From contig JAICJW010000287.1 in the NCBI GenBank assembly GCA_025928215.1, forward strand, positions 1 through 6,017: 6,017 bases of DNA. The letters are read 5' to 3'. Position 1 is the stretch's first letter, and each line of letters starts with the position of its first letter. The stretch is from Chloroflexia bacterium (GTDB lineage: Bacteria > Chloroflexota > Chloroflexia > Thermomicrobiales > JALYUS01). Positions 1-6,017 of this stretch are shown here, one piece after another. The notes under the pieces were generated by a model. It saw only the letters and a program-made list of their open reading frames with translations. It did no database searches and had not been told where the DNA came from. A program made the position numbers and the translations under genes.

Positions 1-1
1 A

Positions 2-139
2 GCGCGCGTATGCAGCATCACGCTCACGCATCTCGGGTGTCTGGCCAGCCTCATGACCCATCGTGTGCGGGTGCGGGGGATGGCCTCAATGCGCTCCGCT
101 CCGCCGATTGTCACGACGAGGGAGGCTGTAGGTGGCTAG
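2..139 (+). CDS. Possible 3' end of an upstream gene, product unknown (partial)
   Basis: The frame starting at base 2 is open from the window edge to a TAG at 137-139, giving about 45 residues that end in REAVGG. It would overlap the next gene by 8 bases, a common arrangement in this compact operon, and its third codon positions are mostly G or C, like those of the genes downstream. No domain is recognisable in so short a piece. A second candidate is the frame starting at base 3, which ends at a TGA at 54-56 after a tail reading SRISGVWPAS; in that case 57-131 would be a short intergenic stretch. The reverse strand also has an open frame here. I favour some + strand gene end because everything else is co-directional, but the frame is uncertain. 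Confidence 0.3.
   Translation, partial: ARVCSITLTHLGCLASLMTHRVRVRGMASMRSAPPIVTTREAVGG
118..125 (+). promoter_or_regulatory. Ribosome binding site of the epimerase gene
   Basis: GAGGGAGG lies 6 bases before the GTG at 132. It decides the start: no ATG lies at the expected N-terminus, and the GTG gives a protein that begins directly with the conserved first strand and the GTRPE motif of the epimerase family. Confidence 0.8.
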
Positions 140-1277
140 TATTGTCACGGTGCTCGGCACCCGTCCGGAAGTCATCAAACTCTCATCGCTGCTGCCGCTG
201 CTCAGCCGCCAATGGTCACACGCCCTGGTCCACACGGGTCAACACTACGACGAAGAGATGGTCAACATCTTTTTCAGCGATCTCAACCTCGCGCCACCGG
301 ACTACTCACTCGCCGTTGGATCAGGATCCCATGCGAAGCAGATCGCACAAATCATCATCGGTCTGGAAGAAATCCTTCAGCGCGAGGAGCCGAAACTCGT
401 GTTCGTGCAGGGGGACACGAACTCAACGCTCGGGGGAGCGCTCGCAGCACGGCAGTTAGGCATCCCCGTCGTTCATGTGGAGGCGGGGTGCCGCTCGCAT
501 AATCGCCGGATGCCCGAGGAGCAGAATCGAATCGTCGTTGATCACCTTGCGGATTACCTCTTCACGCCCGACACCATTGCCACCGAAAATTTATTCCGCG
601 AGGGGATCGGGGCCGATCACGTCTATATGGTTGGTTCAACCGGCGTTGATGCCTGTTTGCGCAACTGGGGGTACGCGGCAACACAGCCGATCCTCGATCA
701 CTTGAGTGTCGAGCCACATACCTACGGCCTCGTGACTGTGCATCGAGCGGCAAACACCGCCCCCGACGTTCTGACGGGTATTTTCGCCGCGCTGAATGAA
801 ATCGCCGAGCAACTGCCGCTCGTTTTCCCGATACATCCGCGCACGCGCGCCGCGTTTGACGCATTGGGGCTTGCGGGTAGCCTGCACCCGGACATCCATC
901 TCCTTCCACCGCTCGGGTATTTGGATTCCCTCGCGTTGATCGGCAACGCGCTCGTTGTGCTGACCGACTCGGGAGGTGTACAGGAAGAGACCGCCGCGCT
1001 ACGTATCCCCACACTCCTTATTCGAGAGGAGACGGAATGGCAAGCATACGTGAACGCCGGGACGCACCGATTGGTTGGGACGAAGCCGGAGACCATCGTG
1101 CCACAATTCCGCGCGCTGCTCCGCGATGGTTCGCTCGACGCGATGCCGCTGCACGCCCTTCCGGCGGCGGCGGGCGCGGCAGAGCGGATCACGGCGATCC
1201 TCGCGACGATCCTGCCGTACGACTATCCGATCCAGCTACCCGTCACGCGTCACTCGGTCTCGGAGCATACCGCATGA
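132..1277 (+). CDS. wecB: UDP-N-acetylglucosamine 2-epimerase (non-hydrolysing, WecB/MnaA family)
   Basis: This cytoplasmic enzyme should interconvert UDP-GlcNAc and UDP-ManNAc, the precursor of ManNAc- or ManNAcA-containing surface glycans. The 381 residues fit the family length (about 370-390) and its two-Rossmann GT-B-like fold. Motifs in order are GTRPEVIK (9-16, with Arg11), TGQHYD (35-40), QGDTNST (93-99, Asp95), HVEAG (115-119, Glu117), PEEQNR (128-133, Glu130), VHR (203-205, His204), PIHPRTR (233-239) and LTDSGGVQEE (277-286). These match the catalytic Asp, Glu, Glu and His and the UDP-binding Ser-Gly-Gly of E. coli WecB. Departures are Cys120 where Leu is usual after EAG, VHRAANT (203-209) where HRREN-like sequence is common, and TEWQ (301-304) in place of TERPE. 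The start is GTG with a strong ribosome site, and the stop overlaps the next ATG. The family is certain; the exact sugar is inferred. Confidence 0.93.
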   Translation: MASIVTVLGTRPEVIKLSSLLPLLSRQWSHALVHTGQHYDEEMVNIFFSDLNLAPPDYSLAVGSGSHAKQIAQIIIGLEEILQREEPKLVFVQGDTNSTLGGALAARQLGIPVVHVEAGCRSHNRRMPEEQNRIVVDHLADYLFTPDTIATENLFREGIGADHVYMVGSTGVDACLRNWGYAATQPILDHLSVEPHTYGLVTVHRAANTAPDVLTGIFAALNEIAEQLPLVFPIHPRTRAAFDALGLAGSLHPDIHLLPPLGYLDSLALIGNALVVLTDSGGVQEETAALRIPTLLIREETEWQAYVNAGTHRLVGTKPETIVPQFRALLRDGSLDAMPLHALPAAAGAAERITAILATILPYDYPIQLPVTRHSVSEHTA

Positions 1278-1639
1278 TGAACCTCGCATTGATCCTCACC
1301 AGTACCGTCTTCGGCGTTGTCGGTCAACTCATGCTGAAACGAGGGATGACCGTTCTTGGCCCGCTGACACTCACCGCCGGGGGAGCGCCGGGGCTTGTCT
1401 GGCGGGTCTTTACGACGCCTGCGGTCATCGCTGGCCTCGCCATTTATGTCGGCGCCACCTTCTTCTGGTTGCTCGCCCTCTCACGCGTACAATTGACCTA
1501 TGCGTATCCATTCGCGAGTCTCAGTTACGTGCTCATCGTCATCGCCGCGTGGGTGACGCTCGGCGAACATCCATCCCCGATGCGATTGGGTGGGATGGGA
1601 ATCATCATGGCCGGGGTGCTCCTGATTTCGCAAACATGA
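1274..1639 (+). CDS. Small EamA/SMR-like membrane protein, ArnE/ArnF-type flippase subunit candidate
   Basis: A 121-residue hydrophobic protein with four predicted membrane helices at about 3-20, 48-69, 75-95 and 104-118. The pattern GQLMLKRG (17-24), FFWLLALSRV (63-72), AYPFASLSYV (77-86) and LGEHPSPMRLGG (97-108) follows the half-size EamA/SMR fold and closely resembles ArnE, which with ArnF moves undecaprenyl-phosphate-linked aminoarabinose across the inner membrane. The membrane Glu of helix 1 that drug-exporting SMR proteins need (Glu14 of EmrE) is not seen, which argues against a multidrug pump. The ATG at 1274 overlaps the epimerase stop as ATGA, implying translational coupling; GGAG at 1262-1265 sits 8 bases upstream and favours this ATG over the adjacent one at 1277. 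Role in moving a lipid-linked sugar is inferred from family and context. Such proteins usually work as dimers, and no partner gene is seen here. Confidence 0.85.
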   Translation: MMNLALILTSTVFGVVGQLMLKRGMTVLGPLTLTAGGAPGLVWRVFTTPAVIAGLAIYVGATFFWLLALSRVQLTYAYPFASLSYVLIVIAAWVTLGEHPSPMRLGGMGIIMAGVLLISQT

Positions 1640-1657
1640 ACACAGCAATCTCACCAT

Positions 1658-1664
1658 AGGGGGG
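1658..1664 (+). promoter_or_regulatory. Ribosome binding site of the FAD oxidoreductase gene
   Basis: AGGGGGG, followed by AAGC and then the ATG at 1669, in a 29-base gap after the membrane protein gene. It supports the ATG at 1669, which places the dinucleotide-binding strand at the extreme N-terminus as expected. No promoter is evident in the gap. Confidence 0.65.
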
Positions 1665-1668
1665 AAGC

Positions 1669-3030
1669 ATGCGGGTCGCTATTGTCGGTGGCGGCATCCT
1701 GGGGACGAGTCTCGGCTATTTCCTTGCCGAGGGGGGCGTCGACGTTCACCTGGTGGAACGGAGCGACAATCTCGGTGGACTCGTCGCGCCGATTGAGTTA
1801 GATGAACTGGGCGGCGTACGGGTGGATCGCTACTATCACTGCATTCTCAACAGCGACCGTCATTTCATTGATCTTATTCACGCCGTCGGCCTGGAAGATC
1901 ATCTCCAACACGTCGAGACTAAAATGGGCTTCTATCATGATGCCCGTCTGTACCCGATGTCTACGCCGCTGGAGTTCTTGCGCTTTCCGCCCCTCGGCAT
2001 GCTCGATCGCGCCCGCCTCGCGCTGACGATCCTCGCTTGTCGTCGTATCAAGGACTGGCACGATCTGGAGAGCATTAGTGTGGAGGCGTGGCTGACGCGT
2101 CTCAGCGGAAGACACGCATATGAGACGATCTGGAAGCCCCTGCTCGGCGCGAAATTCGACGGTGACTTCGCGCAGGTCCCCGCGACGTATATCTGGTCGC
2201 GCCTCGTGCGGATGACAGACACGCGCGACGGCGCGGCGCAAAAAGAACTGATGGGATACTTGATTGGCGGCCACCTTCCCGTTGTCGAGGCGCTCGCGGC
2301 ACGAATCGTTGCATCAGGCGGCACCGTGCAGACCGAGACGGCCGTTTCGGAGGTGCTCACCGATACCACCGGTCGCATTCGCGGAATTCGGACAAGCGAT
2401 GGTGATGTCGCCGCGGATGCGGTGGTACTCACCACACCGACCGGGATCGCCCGCCGCCTTCTGCCGGAGCGCCTGGCTCCAATCGCCGACCGCTGGGGGA
2501 AACTCGATGGCTATCTCGGCGTTATCCTTCTCCTCGTCGTACTCCGACGGCGACTAACCCCCTATTACACGACGAACGTCACCGATACATCCGTGCCATT
2601 CACGGGCGTCATCGAGACGACGAATCTCATTGCACCCGAACATGTCGGCGGCTATCATCTCGTGTACTTGCCAAAGTACGTCTATCCGGACAATCCGTAC
2701 ACGACGATGGATAATGCCTCGCTGGAAGCGGAATTTATGGGCCATCTTCGCCGGATGTTCCCCGCTCTGACGGACGACGACATCGTGACGACGCGCCTCT
2801 TCCGCGAGCGCTATGTCGAGCCGATCCACCCCATCGGGGGAACGGATCGTATCGCCCCGATCAAAACGGAAATCCCGGGCCTCTACCTCGCCAACACGAG
2901 CCAGATCTATCCCGCACTCACGAACTGCGATTCGGTGACCCGCCATGCACGACACGTCTCTTCCCTCATTATCGAGGATCAATTCTCGGCTCAACCCATA
3001 GGAAATGACGCGCTGCTTGCCACAACCTAA
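1669..3030 (+). CDS. FAD-dependent oxidoreductase, amine oxidase/protoporphyrinogen oxidase-like
   Basis: A 453-residue flavoprotein. The N-terminus VAIVGGGILGTSLGYFLAE (residues 3-21) is the GxGxxG Rossmann motif, Glu30 ends the second strand (ribose-binding acid) and NLGGL (34-38) is the GG motif that follows in amine-oxidase-type proteins. VDRYYHCIL (52-60), LYPMSTPLEFLRFPP, IWKPLLGAKF and GYLIGGHLPVVEALAARI (196-213) are typical of a subfamily often found beside glycosyltransferases in polysaccharide clusters, whose substrate is, to my knowledge, not established. The C-terminal FAD-binding stretch GLYLANTSQIYP (404-415) lacks the Gly-Asp of classical amine oxidases. The protein has no signal peptide or clear membrane helix and is probably cytoplasmic. 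It sits 29 bases after the membrane protein gene and 30 before the oxidase gene, so it is likely in the same operon. A true haem-pathway protoporphyrinogen oxidase is unlikely given the setting. Confidence 0.85.
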   Translation: MRVAIVGGGILGTSLGYFLAEGGVDVHLVERSDNLGGLVAPIELDELGGVRVDRYYHCILNSDRHFIDLIHAVGLEDHLQHVETKMGFYHDARLYPMSTPLEFLRFPPLGMLDRARLALTILACRRIKDWHDLESISVEAWLTRLSGRHAYETIWKPLLGAKFDGDFAQVPATYIWSRLVRMTDTRDGAAQKELMGYLIGGHLPVVEALAARIVASGGTVQTETAVSEVLTDTTGRIRGIRTSDGDVAADAVVLTTPTGIARRLLPERLAPIADRWGKLDGYLGVILLLVVLRRRLTPYYTTNVTDTSVPFTGVIETTNLIAPEHVGGYHLVYLPKYVYPDNPYTTMDNASLEAEFMGHLRRMFPALTDDDIVTTRLFRERYVEPIHPIGGTDRIAPIKTEIPGLYLANTSQIYPALTNCDSVTRHARHVSSLIIEDQFSAQPIGNDALLATT

Positions 3031-3043
3031 ACCGTATCTTCGT

Positions 3044-3052
3044 GGGGAGGGG
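3044..3052 (+). promoter_or_regulatory. Ribosome binding site of the copper radical oxidase gene
   Basis: GGGGAGGGG ends 8 bases before the ATG at 3061. It is a strong site in a 30-base intergenic gap and fixes the start of the long downstream frame, placing a basic N-terminus and hydrophobic core right after the initiator Met. Confidence 0.8.
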
Positions 3053-3060
3053 AACAAGCC

Positions 3061-6017
3061 ATGACGACGCGACGTTTTTCATTGCCCCGTTTCAGCCGGG
3101 GCAGAGCCGCCATTGGCCTCGTGACGCTCGTATCACTGCAAATGTGCCTTCTCTTCCTTGCGCCGGTCGGCTCCCTCCCCATGAGCCTGTCCCCACCAGG
3201 CAGCGCGGTTCAAGCACCAAGCAACCCCGATCCGGCACACGCCGTCGGCAGCCAACTGCCGGTCGGTGTCGGCCATGTCCATACCGCTACCCAGCCCACC
3301 GATCCCACCGCACTCCGTTTCGATGGAGACAGCACCTATGTCGCGGTCGCTGACAGTCCAGCCTTACGCGTCTCAGCGCCAATGACAATCGAAGCATGGA
3401 TCAAGCCGACGGCGACATTTTCCGGGGAACGCCACATCGCCGGAAAGCAGACGTATGGCCTGGGCATCGCACCGCTGGGTACGGGCTTTCAGGCGCTCTT
3501 CAAATTCGTGAGTGGCGGAGAGATGCGGTCTGTTGCCTCGAGCCAACTGACGCTGAACCAGTGGTATCACATCGCGGGCGACTACGATGGGAGCGCGATG
3601 CGTCTCTTCGTCAATGGCGCAAAAGTCGCCGGGATCGTGACGAGCGGCGCCATCGAGCAGACGATCACCCCGTTTCGCATCGGCTCCGCCGACGATGGAG
3701 CGGGCGATCTCTTTCCCGGGATGATTGACGAAGTACGCGTTTCTGACACTATCCGCTACCGAGGCGTCGGGGCCGGGGTGGGATTCGTCATCCCGCAGGC
3801 TCCGTTCACGCCGGACGCGCATAGCGTTGGGTTGTGGCATTTCGACGAAGGCACGGGGGCGACTGCCGCCGACGCCTCCATGCACGGCAATACGGGGACA
3901 CTCATCGCGAGTCCCGCGTGGACAACGGACACTCCATTCAGCGGGCCAGACACGACGCCACCGACGCTTTCCGCGATCACTGACGCCAGAATTACGACGA
4001 CGACCGCGACGATCACCTGGACCACCGACAAACCCGCCACCTCACAGATGCACTATGGGAGAACAACCAGCTACGGTTCCAGCACGATCTACGATGCCGC
4101 GCTGGTCATTGACCATAGCCAGACGATCAGCGGCCTGAGCGCGAAAACACGCTACAACTTCCAGGTCATCAGTAACGATGCAGCCGGCAACGAGACAGCA
4201 TCGGCCAATGCGACCTTCATGACGCCGGTCACGGATCCCCCGCCTGCACCCGTCATTTCGGGGCTTGGTTCCGGCAATATTACCGCCTCGTCCGCGACGA
4301 TCACGTGGGCGGCGGACATACCCGCCGACAGCCGGATCGAATACGGCACGACCACCGACTATGGCTTGAGTACGCCTCTTAATCCCGCGTTCGCAACGGC
4401 CCACAGCGAGACAATTAGCGGCCTCATGCCGGAGACGGAATACAATTACCGGATCAAGAGCATGAGCCCCGCAGGCGTGCTGACGACATCCGGCAACGCC
4501 GTTTTGATGACCGGCAATGCATCCTCCTCGACGGCGGGGGAGTGGTCGCCCGTAATAGATTGGCCCTTCGTCGCCGTGCATATGGCGCTCCTCCCCACGG
4601 GCAACGTGTTGATGTGGGATGCGTGGGAAACGAAAGGCTCCGTTGCCGCCCGCCTCTGGAATCCCACGAGCCAGGCACTTACCGGCGTGACGAATCAGTT
4701 CTCCGCCATTTTCTGTTCAGGCCAGGCGATGCTGGCCGACGGGCGGCAGATGGTGATCGGTGGCTTCGTGAGCGACGATACCGGCATCAAGGACACGGAC
4801 ATCTTCAACCCGGCGACCAGTTCCTGGACGCGCGTCGCCGACATGAACTACGCGCGCTGGTATCCCACGGCCACCACGTTGCGCGACGGGCGGGTGCTGG
4901 CCCTGGGCGGCGATATCTCACCCGGAGTCAACGCCGACATCCCCGAAATTTACGATCCGGCAACGAATACATGGACGCCCCTGCCGGGAGCGCGGCTGAA
5001 TGTTGGGGAATATCCGAACGCGTTCGTCATGCCGAATGGCAAGGTCTTTCTCGTCGCGGCTTCGGATAACATCTCACGCATCCTCGATGTGGACACGCAA
5101 ACGTGGACGGTCGTTGGGCCGGCGCCCGTGCCTAGCGGCACCTCGCTGATGTATAGCCCGGGCAAGGTCGCCGCAACCGGCGGGAACAATACGGTGGATA
5201 AACTGACGGCGGTGATCGATCTCAATCAGGCAACGCCCACTTGGCGGCAGACCGCCTCGATGTCCTATCCACGTTTCCAGCAGACGCCCGTGCAGTTACC
5301 GGACGGTACGGTCTTCGTGCTGGGCGGTGCGGACGTCTACAGTCTTACGGCGACGACGGGGATCCTGCCCACGGAGCTATGGAACCCCACGACGGAAACG
5401 TGGACGACCATGGCATCGCTGCAAGAGCTGCGTATGTATCATTCCACCGCGATGTTGCTGCCTGATGGGCGGGTCCTCGTGGCGGGCGGAGGGCGGCTTT
5501 CTCCCGCGATAGACCATCCAACCGCCGAGATCTACTCCCCACCGTACTTATTCAACGGCCCGCGGCCAACGATCGGCATTGCCCCCGCCACCACGAATTA
5601 CGGCGCGAGCATGACGGTCCAGACGCCCGATGCCGCCAGCATTGCATCGGTCTCATTCGTCCGTCTCTCATCGGTGACACACGGCTTCAATATGGATCAG
5701 CGTTACGTGGATCTGAGCTTTACGACGTCCGGGGATACGTTGACTGTCCAAAGCCCTGCAAACGCCAATATCGCCCCACCCGGCGACTATATGCTCTTCA
5801 TCAAGAACGCGAGCGGCGTACCTTCGGTCGCGAGCATCGTGCAAATTGGCGCTTCGGCTCAGGTGGATACGGTGCCGCCGACGATCTCGCTAACGGCTCC
5901 CGCCACCGGGGCGACTCTCTCCGGTCCCGCCGTCACCCTCGCCGCCACCGCCAGCGATAACGTCGGCGTCGCCACTGTCCAGTTCACCCTCGATGGCACT
6001 CCGCTCGGCGCGCCCCT
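3061..6017 (+). CDS. Secreted multi-domain copper radical oxidase (galactose/glyoxal oxidase-like), C-terminus cut by window end
   Basis: The frame from the ATG at 3061 has no stop for 985 codons and runs off the window. Residues 1-49 look like a signal peptide: basic RR...RGR start, hydrophobic core 16-35, and a possible cut after GSA (47-49). A LamG/concanavalin-like domain follows (about 84-289), then two FN3 modules (about 302-389 and 397-485), a kelch propeller (about 494-830) with repeated DGR...GG blades at 561-568, 610-617, 748-756 and 802-810, and an E-set DUF1929 domain (about 836-930). Residues 937-985 begin an Ig-like domain (TASDNVGVATVQFTLDG). Relative to Fusarium galactose oxidase the copper and cofactor residues are Cys552 (FCSGQ, Cys228), Tyr601 (RWYPT, Tyr272), Tyr793-His794 (RMYHST, Tyr495-His496) and His874 (VTHGFN, His581), so an active Cys-Tyr radical enzyme oxidising primary alcohols or aldehydes to give H2O2 is expected. 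The true substrate is unknown. Position 619 is Ile where galactose oxidase has Trp290. Its place after sugar-precursor genes suggests action on a surface glycan (inference). Confidence 0.93.
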   Translation, partial: MTTRRFSLPRFSRGRAAIGLVTLVSLQMCLLFLAPVGSLPMSLSPPGSAVQAPSNPDPAHAVGSQLPVGVGHVHTATQPTDPTALRFDGDSTYVAVADSPALRVSAPMTIEAWIKPTATFSGERHIAGKQTYGLGIAPLGTGFQALFKFVSGGEMRSVASSQLTLNQWYHIAGDYDGSAMRLFVNGAKVAGIVTSGAIEQTITPFRIGSADDGAGDLFPGMIDEVRVSDTIRYRGVGAGVGFVIPQAPFTPDAHSVGLWHFDEGTGATAADASMHGNTGTLIASPAWTTDTPFSGPDTTPPTLSAITDARITTTTATITWTTDKPATSQMHYGRTTSYGSSTIYDAALVIDHSQTISGLSAKTRYNFQVISNDAAGNETASANATFMTPVTDPPPAPVISGLGSGNITASSATITWAADIPADSRIEYGTTTDYGLSTPLNPAFATAHSETISGLMPETEYNYRIKSMSPAGVLTTSGNAVLMTGNASSSTAGEWSPVIDWPFVAVHMALLPTGNVLMWDAWETKGSVAARLWNPTSQALTGVTNQFSAIFCSGQAMLADGRQMVIGGFVSDDTGIKDTDIFNPATSSWTRVADMNYARWYPTATTLRDGRVLALGGDISPGVNADIPEIYDPATNTWTPLPGARLNVGEYPNAFVMPNGKVFLVAASDNISRILDVDTQTWTVVGPAPVPSGTSLMYSPGKVAATGGNNTVDKLTAVIDLNQATPTWRQTASMSYPRFQQTPVQLPDGTVFVLGGADVYSLTATTGILPTELWNPTTETWTTMASLQELRMYHSTAMLLPDGRVLVAGGGRLSPAIDHPTAEIYSPPYLFNGPRPTIGIAPATTNYGASMTVQTPDAASIASVSFVRLSSVTHGFNMDQRYVDLSFTTSGDTLTVQSPANANIAPPGDYMLFIKNASGVPSVASIVQIGASAQVDTVPPTISLTAPATGATLSGPAVTLAATASDNVGVATVQFTLDGTPLGAP
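3083..3103 (+). other. Perfect 7-bp hairpin inside the first codons of the oxidase gene
   Basis: TGCCCCG at 3083-3089 and CGGGGCA at 3097-3103 are exact reverse complements separated by a 7-base loop (3090-3096). The hairpin covers codons 8 to 15, about 22 bases after the start codon and 30 after the ribosome site. No T-run follows, so it is not an intrinsic terminator. It could slow early translation or be a chance result of GC-rich coding sequence. Confidence 0.4.
3310..3927 (+). other. LamG/concanavalin A-like module of the oxidase
   Basis: Residues 84-289 carry the LamG_3 signature: ALRFDGDSTYVAV (84-96), TIEAWIKP, NQWYHIAGDYDGSAMRLFVNG and GMIDEVRVSD (220-229). A second motif, LWHFDEGTGATAADAS (258-273) followed by HGNTGTL (275-281), is the strand that normally opens such a domain but here comes after it. 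These jelly-roll modules often bind carbohydrate or mediate adhesion; binding to the product of this operon is only a hypothesis. Confidence 0.75.
3964..4515 (+). repeat. Two diverged tandem FN3-type modules within the oxidase
   Basis: Copy 1 spans 3964-4227 (residues 302-389) and copy 2 spans 4249-4515 (397-485). Both share the order ATITW, a Thr/Asp/Pro turn, xxYGxTTxYG, a Ser-Gln/Glu-Thr-Ile-Ser-Gly-Leu strand (HSQTISGL and HSETISGL), then a YNF/YNY strand and a Gly-containing end. They resemble the FN3/purple-acid-phosphatase N-terminal-like fold. They are similar at protein level but clearly diverged in DNA, so the duplication is old. They probably act as spacers between the LamG module and the catalytic propeller. 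Confidence 0.75.

Noticed and set aside
1..131. Promoter for the operon
   Set aside because: No convincing -35/-10 pair is visible in this GC-rich stretch and open frames run into the epimerase start, so the operon probably begins upstream.
722..1192. Open frame on the - strand opposite the epimerase gene
   Set aside because: The + frame contains all catalytic motifs of the epimerase family across this stretch; the antisense product is Ser/Arg/Ala-rich low-information sequence.
2554..3057. Open frame on the - strand, about 167 codons
   Set aside because: It is antisense to the C-terminal half of the FAD protein, whose + frame carries clear family motifs.
3083..3120. Intrinsic terminator
   Set aside because: The hairpin is inside the coding start and no run of T follows it.
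3130..3150. Lipoprotein lipobox around Cys29 of the oxidase
   Set aside because: Residues before the Cys are Leu-Gln-Met, not the small residues a lipobox needs, and the Cys lies in the middle of the hydrophobic core.
3061..3180. Twin-arginine (Tat) signal on the oxidase
   Set aside because: The start reads TTRRFSLP, with Ser where the Tat motif needs a hydrophobic residue, and the Arg pair is far from the hydrophobic core. A Sec-type signal fits at least as well, so Tat export is not claimed.
3373..3885. Long open frame on the - strand, about 170 codons
   Set aside because: It lies wholly opposite the LamG coding part of the oxidase, has an Arg/His-rich composition with no recognisable domain, and is a by-product of GC-rich codon use.
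4042..4581. Long open frame on the - strand, about 179 codons
   Set aside because: It is antisense to the FN3 modules, whose protein-level repeat and motifs prove the + frame. The translated sequence is Arg/Gly/Cys-rich and unlike a folded protein.
4542..5069. Open + strand frame of about 175 codons in a different frame from the oxidase
   Set aside because: It starts and ends inside the kelch domain and its sequence is Arg/Gly-rich without a domain, whereas the main frame contains the metal-site Cys and Tyr.

Overview
The window is GC-rich (roughly 60% by eye) bacterial DNA, tightly packed, with every gene on the + strand. It looks like the distal part of a cell-envelope or exopolysaccharide operon. 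Nothing fixes the taxon. The modular secreted protein style (LamG, FN3 and Ig-like modules around an enzyme), the mixed GC-rich codon use and the purine-rich ribosome sites would suit a Chloroflexi/Thermomicrobia-like or other GC-rich environmental bacterium, but that is a weak inference.

Layout: (1) 1-139, probably the 3' end of an upstream gene whose frame cannot be fixed. (2) 132-1277, a GTG-started UDP-GlcNAc 2-epimerase (WecB/MnaA family). (3) 1274-1639, a small four-helix EamA/SMR-like membrane protein resembling ArnE/ArnF-type lipid-linked-sugar flippase subunits, joined to the epimerase by an ATGA overlap. (4) 1669-3030, an FAD-dependent amine-oxidase/protoporphyrinogen-oxidase-like protein of a type known from polysaccharide clusters. 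(5) 3061 to beyond the window end, a very long reading frame (985 codons without a stop) that encodes a secreted, multi-domain copper radical oxidase of the galactose oxidase/glyoxal oxidase class. Its order is signal peptide, LamG, two FN3 modules, kelch propeller, E-set (DUF1929) domain, and the start of an Ig-like domain cut by the window edge.

The gaps are an overlap, a 4-base overlap, 29 bases and 30 bases, with a good Shine-Dalgarno sequence before most starts and no terminator or convincing promoter, so this reads as one transcription unit. A working model (inference) is that the epimerase supplies UDP-ManNAc for a surface glycan, the small membrane protein helps move a lipid-linked sugar across the membrane, the FAD protein carries out an unknown redox step, and the secreted copper oxidase acts outside the cell, perhaps oxidising the glycan made by the cluster. 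The parallel is the association of GlxA with the CslA-dependent glycan in Streptomyces.

The most interesting object is the copper oxidase. All five expected metal-site residues can be read (Cys552, Tyr601, Tyr793, His794, His874), yet the position matching galactose oxidase Trp290 appears to be Ile619, and the enzyme is embedded in carbohydrate-binding-type modules inside a polysaccharide operon.
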